A stretch of DNA of 36,576 nt. Source: Nitrospirota bacterium. Lineage in GTDB: Bacteria > Nitrospirota > Thermodesulfovibrionia > UBA6902 > DSMQ01. The translations under genes were made by a program, and so were the position numbers. The notes below the pieces were generated by a model. The model was not told the DNA's origin. It made no database searches and saw nothing but the letters and a program-made list of their open reading frames with translations. How positions within the stretch are numbered: the stretch's first letter is position 1; each line of letters begins with the position of its first letter. The stretch spans positions 1 to 36,576 of the forward strand of contig JACQXB010000010.1 in NCBI GenBank assembly GCA_016208965.1. The letters run 5' to 3'. This document shows, one piece after another, positions 23,072-30,657 of this stretch.

Positions 23072-23379
23072 CATACACCCTGCGGTTCATTCCTGAAATT
23101 GAAGAGGACGTAATCAACGGTTATGTGTGGTATGAAACAAAATCCAGAGGTCTCGGTGAAGATTTCCTTCGTATGTTCTATGCCTGTGCAAATGAAATTC
23201 CATGTAATCCCTTGCTTTACCCGAAAGTTTATCAGAACTTTCGGCGTCGTCTGCTCAGGCGATTTCCATATGCTATCTATTTTACGATAGAAAACGAGCA
23301 GGTTATTGTATTCGGGCTCTTTCATTGCGCGCGAAACCCACAAGCTCTAAATGCAGAACTCCAAAATAGAGAAAAATAG
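23068..23379 (+). CDS. RelE/ParE-family toxin
   Basis: This 103-residue protein has the plasmid-stabilisation RelE/ParE layout: FIPEIEEDVINGYVWYETKSRGLGEDFLRMFYACANEI, then the central KVYQNFRRRLLRRFPYAIYFTIENEQVIVFGLFHCARNP. The R-FPYAIYF-E--V-V-G-FHCARNP core, with its conserved Arg and the C-terminal strand, is intact. Homologues act on translating mRNA or on gyrase. It is coupled to the antitoxin before it by four bases and followed by a well-formed attC-like site. Confidence 0.88.
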   Translation: MTYTLRFIPEIEEDVINGYVWYETKSRGLGEDFLRMFYACANEIPCNPLLYPKVYQNFRRRLLRRFPYAIYFTIENEQVIVFGLFHCARNPQALNAELQNREK

Positions 23380-23384
23380 AGACC

Positions 23385-23442
23385 CCATAACAAATCACTC
23401 GTGCGGATGGCGAATTGCCACCGCACAGTTCTGCCGTTATCT
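23385..23442 (+). repeat. attC-like site after the RelE-type module
   Basis: CCATAAC...GTTATCT, 58 nt. GTGCGG-A-TGGC pairs with GCCA-CCGCAC, a 10-bp stem with a single extrahelical A; ACT/AGT and ATAAC/GTTAT pair outside it. This is the clearest of the short sites. Confidence 0.75.
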
Positions 23443-23484
23443 TGTACAAAGATAAATAAACGGAACAATAAAGGAGGAGAAAAA

Positions 23485-23703
23485 ATGGAAGTTACTTTAT
23501 CTTTAGAGAAAATGTCAATTGAAGAGAAAATTCAAACTATGGAAACCATTTGGAATGATTTATGTAAAAAGGCAGATAGTATATTATCTCCATCTTGGCA
23601 TGAGGAAGTTTTAAATGATAGAGAAAACAGAATTAATAATGGAGATGATGAATTCGTGGATTGGAATAGAGCTAAGAAAAACATACAAAATTCCATATCA
23701 TGA
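23485..23703 (+). CDS. Addiction-module antitoxin (RelB-like, TIGR02574 type), toxin broken
   Basis: The 72-residue protein (LSLEKMSIEEKIQTMETIWNDL, SPSWHEEVLNDRENRI, EFVDWNRAKKNI) is a complete antitoxin of the type that carries a W-HEEVL motif and a C-terminal (D/E)W--AK. AAGGAGGAG precedes the ATG. The stop overlaps the next frame by four bases, the normal coupling for these modules, but the toxin that follows is deleted internally. It may therefore survive as an orphan antitoxin. Confidence 0.85.
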   Translation: MEVTLSLEKMSIEEKIQTMETIWNDLCKKADSILSPSWHEEVLNDRENRINNGDDEFVDWNRAKKNIQNSIS

Positions 23704-23834
23704 AAATAAAAATACTTACTTCTGCTAATCAGGATTTGATTGATGGTTATTGGTTCTACGAAAAACAAACGGGCGGTTCTGGATTGTCGTCGGAGTCCAG
23801 CATGGATAAGAAAGAAATTGAAATAAAAAAATAA
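23700..23834 (+). pseudogene. RelE/ParE-family toxin with internal deletion and frameshift
   Basis: The frame starts as a normal toxin (MKIKILTSANQDLIDGYWFY, then EKQ), then changes to an unrelated tail and ends after 44 residues. In another frame of the same bases, 23773-23826, the sequence reads AVLDCRRSPAWIRKKLK and stop, which is the expected C-terminus of this toxin family (VLDCRR-P--IR--L). So both ends of the gene are present and about 50-60 central residues are missing, with loss of frame. The product cannot fold as a toxin. Confidence 0.8.
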
Positions 23835-23862
23835 CACTCGTCAGTCAGCTCAGTCGTTCCAA
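23831..23862 (+). repeat. Short remnant of an attC-like site
   Basis: ATAAC, then CACTCGTCAGTCAGCTCAGTC, then GTT: the outer arms and CACTCGTC word are present but the hairpin head is missing. It ends the array. From here to the cca stop at 23899 nothing else is seen. Confidence 0.4.
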
Positions 23863-23898
23863 AGTATTGCTTGCCATGCACATATCTCTTAGGACTTA

Positions 23899-25176
23899 TT
23901 AATGTTCATTTGTTAGCATCTTCAGCACCCATTTTTTTGCCTCTGCCTTTGTGCAAATTGATCCTTTAAACTGTTCTTCCTGAAGCGCTAATAGTATCTT
24001 GCCTATTCTCGCATCAGCTTTTATATTTAGAACCCTTTGGACATCATTGCCGTCTAAAAGCATTTTGTTTTTTACTTCCTTATATTTCTCTGCTTCATTA
24101 AGAAGGTGTCTTAAGTTGTAACCAAGCATGAATGACAGAAATACGCAAGACTCAAGAATACTTTTTCCTGATGCCTTAAAGATTTTAAAAATATTACCTT
24201 TTGAAAATTCTTTCTCAGCTGTTGTTTCAGATGCTATTGTATAGCTGTCGTGGATATTGCTTAATGATTTTTTGATGTCTGTACTAACCCTGAGGCAAGT
24301 GTCTTTTAAAGAAGAATCTATTAGAAGAATCGCAAGCCTGATAATGCCAATTCTGCTTAATCCCTGGCTTATTTCTTCTTCAAGGGTTTTATGAAGTTTA
24401 TTTGATAGTTCATTGTAAAATAAGTTAAATTTCTTTAGAAACTTTAGGTTTTGTGCTAAATTGTCGGGCTCTATTTTAAATACATTTTCAAGGACTTTAT
24501 CATTGAGGCATTCAATAAGGTATCTATCAGCATTCTTATTATTTAACAGCTTAAATAATTCATCCGTTATTCGTTCTAAGGCTACATTGCTTAATCCTTT
24601 AGAGAGCCGTTTTAAGTTTTTTCTGGTATTTTGCTCAATCTCAAATCCTAATTCTGAAGCAAACCTGTATGCCCTGAGAATTCTTAAAGGGTCATCTATA
24701 AGGTTTTTTATTCTTACTGCCCTGATGGTTTTGTGTTTTAAGTCTTCTATTCCATTGGACAGGTCTATAATTCCTGTCTCTGGGGACCACGCAATTGCAT
24801 TTATTGTGAAGTCCCGTCTCTTTAAGTCTTCCCTTATTGTTTCCTCAAGACAGGAGAAATCAAGGACTTCTTTGTTTTTTAAAACAACACGATATGTCAC
24901 GCCTTGTTTTAGAGGAATAAATGTTCCATTAAACTTTTTAGCAGTCTTAGCCGCAATATCCTCAACATCATCTTTAATCGCATAGTCTTTATCCTTGGAA
25001 AGAACACCCCGTATGATGTCACGGACATAGCCACCCACAATAAATGCTTCTGTGTTTAACTTCTGAGCGGATTTAAACATCCATTTGTTTATCGGATCGG
25101 AGAGGATGTGTTTTGAAATAGAGGATACATGATACAAGATGCAAGATTCAGGTGAAAATTTTAAATCATGTATCAT
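23899..25176 (-). CDS. cca: tRNA nucleotidyltransferase (CCA-adding enzyme family)
   Basis: The enzyme adds or repairs the 3' CCA of tRNAs, or acts as a related poly(A) polymerase. The head domain shows FIVGGYVRDIIRG (about 46-57), catalytic DKDY (62-65), LKRRDFTINAIAW (118-130) and DDPLRILRAYRFASELGFEI (161-180). A long helical C-terminal part follows, without a recognisable HD motif; total 425 residues. The first about 20 residues are translated from a 7-nt-period repeat, so translation may really begin later, for example at the ATG at 25078-25080 (MFKSAQKLNTEAF). It lies 27 bases after pheT and ends the rplT-pheST operon. Confidence 0.88.
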   Translation of the reverse strand: MIHDLKFSPESCILYHVSSISKHILSDPINKWMFKSAQKLNTEAFIVGGYVRDIIRGVLSKDKDYAIKDDVEDIAAKTAKKFNGTFIPLKQGVTYRVVLKNKEVLDFSCLEETIREDLKRRDFTINAIAWSPETGIIDLSNGIEDLKHKTIRAVRIKNLIDDPLRILRAYRFASELGFEIEQNTRKNLKRLSKGLSNVALERITDELFKLLNNKNADRYLIECLNDKVLENVFKIEPDNLAQNLKFLKKFNLFYNELSNKLHKTLEEEISQGLSRIGIIRLAILLIDSSLKDTCLRVSTDIKKSLSNIHDSYTIASETTAEKEFSKGNIFKIFKASGKSILESCVFLSFMLGYNLRHLLNEAEKYKEVKNKMLLDGNDVQRVLNIKADARIGKILLALQEEQFKGSICTKAEAKKWVLKMLTNEH

Positions 25177-25200
25177 GAATCGTGAATCCTGTATCAGGTT
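25118..25200. repeat. 7-nt-period repeat at the pheT-cca junction
   Basis: Two runs are visible: ATACATG/ATACAAG/ATGCAAG/ATTCAGG (25124-25151), then ATCATGT/ATCATGA/ATCGTGA/ATCCTGT/ATCAGGT (25165-25199). They overlap the apparent 5' end of cca. Confidence 0.8.
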
Positions 25201-25203
25201 TTC

Positions 25204-27252
25204 TCAACTGCGCAACTCAGCCTTAAAGGAATTCTCAAGTACGTTTAATATTTTTGAATGCATGGCATCTACTTCGCTATCAGTAAGCGTTCTATTTTTT
25301 GCCCTGTAACGGATGGCAAATGCAAGGCTCTTCTTTCCTTTTGGAATTGGATGCCCTGTATAAATATCAAATAAGACAACTGATTCAATTATATCAGAGC
25401 TAACACTCAAGATAGCGCTATTTACATCAGACACCTTTATGTCTTCAGTTACAACAATGGATATATCTCTTTCTACATACGGATATTTAGGTAACTGTTT
25501 GTAGATAATATCTGCCGGGATATAGGATAAAACTCTTTCAAGGTCTAATTCAAATACAGTTATATCACCTGTTATATCAAAAGCCTGTGATACTGCAGGA
25601 TGAAGCACGCCTAATGAACCAATATTGTGACTACCAATTTTGATAGTACATGATTTGCCGGGATGAAGATATTGTTCACATATATCCCCTGTTGTAAAAG
25701 AATAATCCCCAATTCTGAGTTCAAGAAATAAACTCTCAATTGCACCCTTTAAATCATAAAATCCCTCATGTTTCCCCTGCCATAAAGATAAGGGCATATT
25801 TAAGTATGCCCCAGCAAGCCTCATGGACTCTTCAGGAAGCTTCTGACCTGAGTGGGAAAACACGCGTGAAACCTCAAAAAACCTTACTGACTTTTCACCT
25901 CGTTTGATATTAAAACTCACATTATCAATTAGAGAAGGAATAAGCGTTGTTCGGAGCGAGGCTTCTTCCTTTCTTAATGGATTTCTTATTTTAATCATAT
26001 CTCTTCTTTTATCATCAGACGGCAGCCTTAATTTGTCAAATACTGCTGGATTTAAAAAACTGTAATTTATTACCTCAGAATATCCCGACCTTCTCATTGA
26101 ATCCCTTATTGTAGCAATAATACCTCTTCTTATATTTTTTCCTACAGGCTGCAGCCTGACTACCGGAAAAGTCGGGGGAATTTTATCATAACCATAAAGC
26201 CTTGCTATCTCTTCTATTATGTCTACGTCTCTGATTATATCCTGCCTGAAGCTTGGTGGAGTGACGATTATTTCTTCTTCATCCTTCTTTTTGTTTTTAA
26301 ATCCAAGCCTGCCTAAAATATCCTGAACTTCTGAACTGCTTATATTAATGCCTATAATCTTATTTACCTTTGACAGCTTTAGATGTATCTGTTTTGGAGT
26401 AAAAGGCTTAGGGTATTTATCAATAAGCTTGCTTGCTTTTCCGCCAGCGGTCTCTAAGATTAACTGCGCTGCCCTGTTTAATGCATACACGATTCCCTCT
26501 ATATCCACTCCCCTCTCAAACCTATATGATGATTCTGTGATAAGGTTAAGTGTCTTTGAGGTTCTTCTCACAGAAATTGGATTAAAAAAGGCGCTCTCAA
26601 GCAATATATCAACACTTGATGAGGTAACTTCTGTAGTAAGCCCTCCCATAACACCTGCTATTGCAACAGGTTTTTCTTTATCCCATATTAAAAGCATATC
26701 GCTGTTTAATGCCCTCTCCTCACCATCAAGGGTCAGGAGTTTATTTACAGATTGAGCAGTATTAACAATAATACATCCTCCTGCAAGCTTATTCAGGTCA
26801 AATGCATGCAGCGGCTGTCCTGTTTCTAAAAGCACATAGTTGGTAATATCCACTATATTATTTATAAGCCTCATACCATGAGACTCAAGACGTTTTGAAA
26901 TCCACTGAGGAGAAGACCCGACCTTAACCCCACGGATTATCCTTGATGCATATCTACGGCAAAGCTGTGGTGTTTTTATATTAATTGATGGCGGCTCTCC
27001 TTCTTCATTTAAAGGGGTGACCGCAACATCTTTCAGGGGAAGCGATAGGATAGAAGATATTTCTCGTGCAATGCCTTTTATACTTAAACAATCAGCCCTA
27101 TTGGGAGTAACACTAACTTCCAGAATGGTATCACCCTCGATTTCCTCTAACCCCTCAACCTCCAGCCCAGCCATCGTTAGGGTATTTGCTATTTCTCTAT
27201 GGGTAAGAGAAAAGTCAACAAATTCTTTTAACCAATTAATTGACGCTCTCAT
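25204..27252 (-). CDS. pheT: Phenylalanyl-tRNA synthetase beta subunit, short form
   Basis: PheT is the large structural and editing subunit of the PheRS heterotetramer. The start MRASINWLKEFVDF and the B1 segment ANTLTMAGLEVEGL are normal. The chain then goes directly to DTILEVSVTPNRADCLSIKG (41-60). The tRNA-binding (EMAP/OB-fold) domain of about 110 residues that normally lies between these parts is absent. That explains the length of 682 instead of about 800. The B3/B4 editing region (AGVMGG, SSYRFERGVD), B5, the catalytic-like domain (RNPLRKEEASLRTTLIPSLI) and the C-terminal anticodon-binding domain (YPYVERDISIVV) are present. It lies 58 bases after pheS. Confidence 0.95.
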   Translation of the reverse strand: MRASINWLKEFVDFSLTHREIANTLTMAGLEVEGLEEIEGDTILEVSVTPNRADCLSIKGIAREISSILSLPLKDVAVTPLNEEGEPPSINIKTPQLCRRYASRIIRGVKVGSSPQWISKRLESHGMRLINNIVDITNYVLLETGQPLHAFDLNKLAGGCIIVNTAQSVNKLLTLDGEERALNSDMLLIWDKEKPVAIAGVMGGLTTEVTSSSVDILLESAFFNPISVRRTSKTLNLITESSYRFERGVDIEGIVYALNRAAQLILETAGGKASKLIDKYPKPFTPKQIHLKLSKVNKIIGINISSSEVQDILGRLGFKNKKKDEEEIIVTPPSFRQDIIRDVDIIEEIARLYGYDKIPPTFPVVRLQPVGKNIRRGIIATIRDSMRRSGYSEVINYSFLNPAVFDKLRLPSDDKRRDMIKIRNPLRKEEASLRTTLIPSLIDNVSFNIKRGEKSVRFFEVSRVFSHSGQKLPEESMRLAGAYLNMPLSLWQGKHEGFYDLKGAIESLFLELRIGDYSFTTGDICEQYLHPGKSCTIKIGSHNIGSLGVLHPAVSQAFDITGDITVFELDLERVLSYIPADIIYKQLPKYPYVERDISIVVTEDIKVSDVNSAILSVSSDIIESVVLFDIYTGHPIPKGKKSLAFAIRYRAKNRTLTDSEVDAMHSKILNVLENSFKAELRS

Positions 27253-27310
27253 TCGGTTTAGCTCTCGTAAACTTGATTACACAGATGTATATATGTGATC
27301 ATCTGTGTTT

Positions 27311-28327
27311 TTAGAATTGCTCTAAAAATCTTTTATCATTCTCAAAGAATAGTCTGATATCATCAATGCCATATTTAAGCATTGTGATTCTTTCTATGCC
27401 CATACCAAATGCAAACCCCGTGTATGATTCAGGGTTATAACCAACCATTTCAAATACCCTCGGGTTAATCATACCAGCGCCTAAGATCTCAACCCAACCA
27501 CTATTTTTACATACCTTACAGCCTCTCCCCTTACATATGAGGCAACCAATATCAATTTCAGCAGATGGTTCCGTGAAAGGGAAAAAACTCGGTCTAAACC
27601 TTACCTTTGTATTAGCTCCAAAGACTGCGTGAATAAACATCTCTAATACACCCTTAAGATCGCCCATTGAAATATGTTCATCAACCATAAAACCTTCTAT
27701 TTGATGAAACATTGGCGTATGGCTTACATCCGTATCACATCGGTATACCTTACCCGGAGCAATAACCCTGATAGGCGGCTTGTCTCTTTCCATGACCCTT
27801 ACCTGCACCGGAGATGTATGGGTTCTCAGGACAATATCATCGGTAATATAGAAAGTATCCTGCATATCCCTGGCAGGGTGGTCTTTAGGGATATTAAGTG
27901 CTTCAAAGTTATAATAGTCTAATTCTACTTCGGGACCATCTTCAACCCTGAAGCCTAAAGATACAAATACATCTATAATTTCTTCAAGGACATTGCTTGT
28001 TGGATGGTTATGGCCACACGGGACAAAATTACCCGGGACAGTTACATCAATATGTCTGGCTTTAAGCAGGGTTCCCAGCTCAGAGGTTTTGAACTCCTCT
28101 TCTCGCTGAGTTATAATTCTCTCTATATAGTCTTTTGTTTCATTGATAACACAGCCATACTCTGCCCTCTCTGCCTTTGGAATAGAACTTAAAGATTTAA
28201 TCCTATCTGTAAGAATACCCTTTTTACCTAAATACTTTATCCTGATAGACTGGATAGTCCCCAGGTCATCTGCTTTTTTTACATCTTCTTCAGCAAGGGT
28301 TTTTATAGAAAGGATGTCTTCTATCAC
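27311..28327 (-). CDS. pheS: Phenylalanyl-tRNA synthetase alpha subunit
   Basis: PheS carries the active site that charges tRNA-Phe. The 338-residue protein has an N-terminal coiled coil (about 1-90), then class II motifs: motif 2 in HTSPVQVRVMERDKPPIRVI with APGKVYRCDTDVSHTPMFHQ, and motif 3 GFAFGMGIERITMLKYGIDDIR near the end. It has a Cys cluster CLICKGRGCKVC, common in bacterial PheS, followed by SGWVEILGAGM. All expected elements are present. It starts six bases after the rplT stop and precedes pheT. Confidence 0.97.
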   Translation of the reverse strand: MIEDILSIKTLAEEDVKKADDLGTIQSIRIKYLGKKGILTDRIKSLSSIPKAERAEYGCVINETKDYIERIITQREEEFKTSELGTLLKARHIDVTVPGNFVPCGHNHPTSNVLEEIIDVFVSLGFRVEDGPEVELDYYNFEALNIPKDHPARDMQDTFYITDDIVLRTHTSPVQVRVMERDKPPIRVIAPGKVYRCDTDVSHTPMFHQIEGFMVDEHISMGDLKGVLEMFIHAVFGANTKVRFRPSFFPFTEPSAEIDIGCLICKGRGCKVCKNSGWVEILGAGMINPRVFEMVGYNPESYTGFAFGMGIERITMLKYGIDDIRLFFENDKRFLEQF

Positions 28328-28332
28328 TCACA

Positions 28333-28686
28333 CTAAACCTTATTTTTTACAGTTTCGCAGAGATCACTGAAGGCTTTTGAGTCAGTTACAGCCAGATCCG
28401 CAAGAGCCTTTCTATTGAGCTTTATATTGGCTTTTGTCAGGCTGTTCATAAACTGGCTGTATGTCATGCCCAATGCCCTTACAGCAGCGTTAATCCTTAT
28501 TATCCACAATGCCCTGAACTCCCTTTTCTTTACCCTCCTGTCTCTATATGAATATCCTAAAGCCTTATCTACTGCTTCAGTTGCAGTTCTGTAAAGACGG
28601 CTTCTGGCACTATAATAGCCTTTTGCCATGCTTAGAACTTTTTTCCTTCGCCTTCTTGTTTTAAATCCACCTTTTGCCCTCGGCAT
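28333..28686 (-). CDS. rplT: 50S ribosomal protein L20
   Basis: L20 binds 23S rRNA and is needed early in 50S assembly. The 117-residue sequence is typical: the basic tail [20 protein letters not shown], then [40 protein letters not shown] and the C-terminal globular end. TAGGAGGG precedes the ATG. The usual upstream partners infC and rpmI are missing. Instead tRNA-Ala lies 118 bases upstream on the same strand, so the gene may be read from the tRNA promoter. Confidence 0.97.
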   Translation of the reverse strand: MPRAKGGFKTRRRRKKVLSMAKGYYSARSRLYRTATEAVDKALGYSYRDRRVKKREFRALWIIRINAAVRALGMTYSQFMNSLTKANIKLNRKALADLAVTDSKAFSDLCETVKNKV

Positions 28687-28804
28687 TTTATTGTTCCCTC
28701 CTAAATTATGAAAATGATTTAGTCATTATACAATATCTTAAAGAAATTTTGGAATACTTATTAAAGTAAGTGGATTTTAAAAGGTACCTGAAGAGATTAA
28801 AATT

Positions 28805-28880
28805 TGGTGGAGGTGAACGGGATCGAACCGATGACCTCCTGCTTGCAAAGCAGGCGCTCTCCCAACTGAGCTACACCCCC
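28805..28880 (-). tRNA. tRNA-Ala (anticodon TGC)
   Basis: Read on the minus strand, the 76-nt gene begins GGGGGTGTAGCTCAGTTGGG, has the anticodon stem-loop CCTGCTTTGCAAGCAGG, the T arm GGTTCGATCC and an encoded CCA end. All arms pair. Confidence 0.97.
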
Positions 28881-28884
28881 GCAC

Positions 28885-29006
28885 CAAAAATTTGTGAAAC
28901 AAATTTTTGAGTTAAAAGTTAAAAGTTAAAAGTTGAAAAACTTTTTTCTATACTACAACTTTCTAACTCTCAACTCTCAACTCGGATTTTGCCAAAGGCA
29001 AAATCT
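28885..29006. repeat. Spacer between the two tRNA genes: hairpins and heptamer repeats
   Basis: AAAAATTTGTGAAACAAATTTTT (28885-28907) is a hairpin. GTTAAAA is then repeated three times plus GTTGAAA (28911-28938). CTCAACT heptamers follow (about 28961-28983), and ATTTTGCCAAAGGCAAAAT (28987-29005) forms a second hairpin. Nothing coding. Confidence 0.75.
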
Positions 29007-29008
29007 AA

Positions 29009-29085
<77 letters not shown>

Positions 29086-29105
29086 AACTTCTTAAGAAGT
29101 TATAT

Positions 29106-29134
29106 ATTCTAAATTTTAAACTAACAAAAATCAA
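29106..29134 (-). promoter_or_regulatory. Promoter of the tRNA-Ile/tRNA-Ala unit
   Basis: On the minus strand TTGATT (29129-29134) and TAGAAT (29106-29111) are exactly 17 bases apart. Transcription would start near 29099, inside a 16-bp palindrome AACTTCTTAAGAAGTT (29086-29101) that touches the 5' end of tRNA-Ile. Confidence 0.65.
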
Positions 29135-29149
29135 ATTTTAAATGAATGC

Positions 29150-29902
29150 TTAACAGACTTCAATATTTTTATCTGAAAAACTCTCCTTGAGCCTTAAGAT
29201 AACTCTCTCTATAAATTTCTCTTCAAGCCACTCTTCCATGTAGTGCTTTTTATAAAGCCATCTAACTTTAGATTCATAATTCATTCTGTCTATTAATATA
29301 TTTTGCACATAAGGTTTTATCTCTCTCGCAAGAGATTCAGTGCCCATTGGAAGTATAGGACCGATAAAGACATAAGTCTTAATTCCGCTTTTATAAAGTT
29401 TTTTCAATGCCTCAATACGCGCTGTAATTGAAGGAGCCTTTGGTTCAAAAATCTTTCTTACATTATCGTTGTCAGTAGTTATAGTTAAGCCTACCTCTGC
29501 ATCTTTCAGTTTTGAAATTACATCAACATCTCTTAGAACAAGGGGGGATTTTGTGAGGATGTCTACCGGAAATTGAAATAAGGTCAGCACCTCAAGGCAT
29601 TTTCTTGTAATAAAGTATTCTGCTTCAATGGGTTGATATGGGTCTGTAACAGAACTTATTATTATGTTGCCTCTTTCAGCTCGTTTAAGTTCTTTCTTTA
29701 ATATCTCATGGGCATTGAGCTTTACATCAACAAAACTACCCCATGGCTCTGTATGCCCAGTAAATCTTTTCATAAAAGTTGCATAGCAATATTTACATCC
29801 ATGGACACAGCCTACATAAGGGTTTATACAATATTTCCTTCCGGGTATGCCTGTTTTTGAAAGAATGGAACGGACTGTTATTTCTTCAATAAGCAGTTTC
29901 AC
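29150..29902 (-). CDS. Radical SAM protein, SPL/Rv2578c-like family
   Basis: The 250-residue protein has the radical SAM cluster motif C-x3-C-x2-C at Cys32, Cys36 and Cys39 (GCVHGCKYCYA), preceded by CINPYVGC as in the spore-photoproduct-lyase-like family of small radical SAM proteins. Further family features are SSVTDPYQPIE, LTKSPLVLRDVDVI and LTITTDNDNVRKIFEPKAPSI (with the Glu-Pro and Arg segments). Family members bind 4Fe-4S and SAM; their substrates are mostly unknown, so I give no reaction. It is a single gene on the minus strand, upstream of the tRNA genes. No SPASM-like extra cysteine domain is present. Confidence 0.85.
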   Translation of the reverse strand: MKLLIEEITVRSILSKTGIPGRKYCINPYVGCVHGCKYCYATFMKRFTGHTEPWGSFVDVKLNAHEILKKELKRAERGNIIISSVTDPYQPIEAEYFITRKCLEVLTLFQFPVDILTKSPLVLRDVDVISKLKDAEVGLTITTDNDNVRKIFEPKAPSITARIEALKKLYKSGIKTYVFIGPILPMGTESLAREIKPYVQNILIDRMNYESKVRWLYKKHYMEEWLEEKFIERVILRLKESFSDKNIEVC

Positions 29903-29982
29903 CTGAAAATCTATCTTTTATCATGCTGAATTCGTTATATGGTATTTATTAACGGTCTCAAAATAATAACGACATTATTTAT

Positions 29983-30056
29983 AAAATCCCACCTACCCTC
30001 CCTTTGCCAAAGGGAGGAATTTCCCCTCTTTAGCAAAGAGGGGCGAGGGGAGATTT
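29983..30056. repeat. Double-hairpin dispersed repeat
   Basis: CCTCCCTTTG/CAAAGGGAGG and CCCCTCTTT/AAAGAGGGG hairpins lie side by side inside outer AAATC/GATTT arms. This is the CCCTTTG-CAAAGGG repeat type scattered in intergenic regions of many genomes. The rest of 29903-30108 is AT-rich with no gene. Confidence 0.7.
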
Positions 30057-30108
30057 CCCGATCAAGTGTCTATTCAATTAATAGACTGTTAATATAAGTT
30101 TACGGCAT

Positions 30109-30204
30109 TTATGTTTTAACTGCTATCTTTTGAATATCTGTCACTGGATAGTGTTTTCCATTACCAGTGGCAAGAGCTGCGTTTCTTAAAGAACGTTTTT
30201 CATT
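30109..30204 (-). pseudogene. C-terminal remnant of a PIN-domain (VapC-like) toxin
   Basis: Directly after the antitoxin gene, in another frame, an open stretch reads NEKRSLRNAALATGNGKHYPVTDIQKI and ends with TAA. The ATGNxKHYP pattern with a following hydrophobic strand is the typical C-terminus of PIN-domain toxins (the last acidic-site region). The first about 100 residues of the toxin are absent. The antitoxin's last residues overlap the junction, so one deletion probably joined them. The stretch is short, so this is a moderate call. Confidence 0.5.
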
Positions 30205-30460
30205 GAAGGCGGCTCAACCTCGTGGATTTTCTCAATCTTCTCACATAAGCTTCTGTGCCTTCTTTAAATTCAGGATGGTCTTTGTCCTTCCATGCCCCAA
30301 AACTTGTATTAAGCACTTTCTCAAGCTTTAACCTTTTAAGCTCCTTTTTCAATGCATCTGCCACAACCTTGCTCTGTTGTCTTTTAGAAACAGCCTTTTT
30401 AAGCTCTTCAAGAAGGTCTTCGGGCAGAAGAAAATTTGCCTGTTTTGTTGCCGTGCTCAT
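30200..30460 (-). CDS. Antitoxin-like protein (VapB/RHH type), toxin lost
   Basis: The 86-residue protein starts MSTATKQANFLLPEDLLEEL: a short strand followed by a helix as in ribbon-helix-helix proteins. A second helix VSKRQQSKVVADALKKELKRLKLEKVL and a C-terminal toxin-binding-like tail (SFGAWKDKDHPEFKEGTEAYVRRLRK) follow. The SFGAWKDxDHPE segment is typical of antitoxins paired with PIN-domain toxins. The final residues (SRLQ) probably come from the deletion junction. GGAGGG before the ATG supports the start. Only a toxin remnant follows. Confidence 0.7.
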   Translation of the reverse strand: MSTATKQANFLLPEDLLEELKKAVSKRQQSKVVADALKKELKRLKLEKVLNTSFGAWKDKDHPEFKEGTEAYVRRLRKSTRLSRLQ

Positions 30461-30627
30461 ATTCCCTCCATATAGATTATTTATATAGAGTTTATCCTAT
30501 ATAATTTCCTATGTCAACTTTATAGGCTTTTTATAGAATGCATTAAACTTGAAGAAAAACTTATGGCTGATTTTAAAAGAGAATATGAATTTTCCAGACA
30601 GCAAAAGTAAACCCCGCACCACAAGGT

Positions 30628-30657
30628 ATAGCTATAAGCTAATAGCTAATAGCTAAA
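30628..30657. repeat. Heptamer repeat forming the 3' end of the GGDEF gene
   Basis: AGCTAAT/AGCTAAT/AGCTATA-type units with a 7-nt period. The last codons and the TAG stop of the diguanylate cyclase gene (His-Phe-Ser-Tyr-stop) lie inside it. The same word family recurs at 33899-33926. Confidence 0.75.

Noticed and set aside
18720-23898. Prophage or defence island instead of a cassette array
   Set aside because: No phage structural, replication or integrase genes, no restriction or nuclease-helicase genes; the repeated gene plus stem-loop pattern fits cassettes better.
30560-30609. Short open stretch ending MADFKREYEFSRQQK on the plus strand
   Set aside because: About 15-24 codons without a ribosome-binding site or recognisable family; could be a gene remnant but not supportable.
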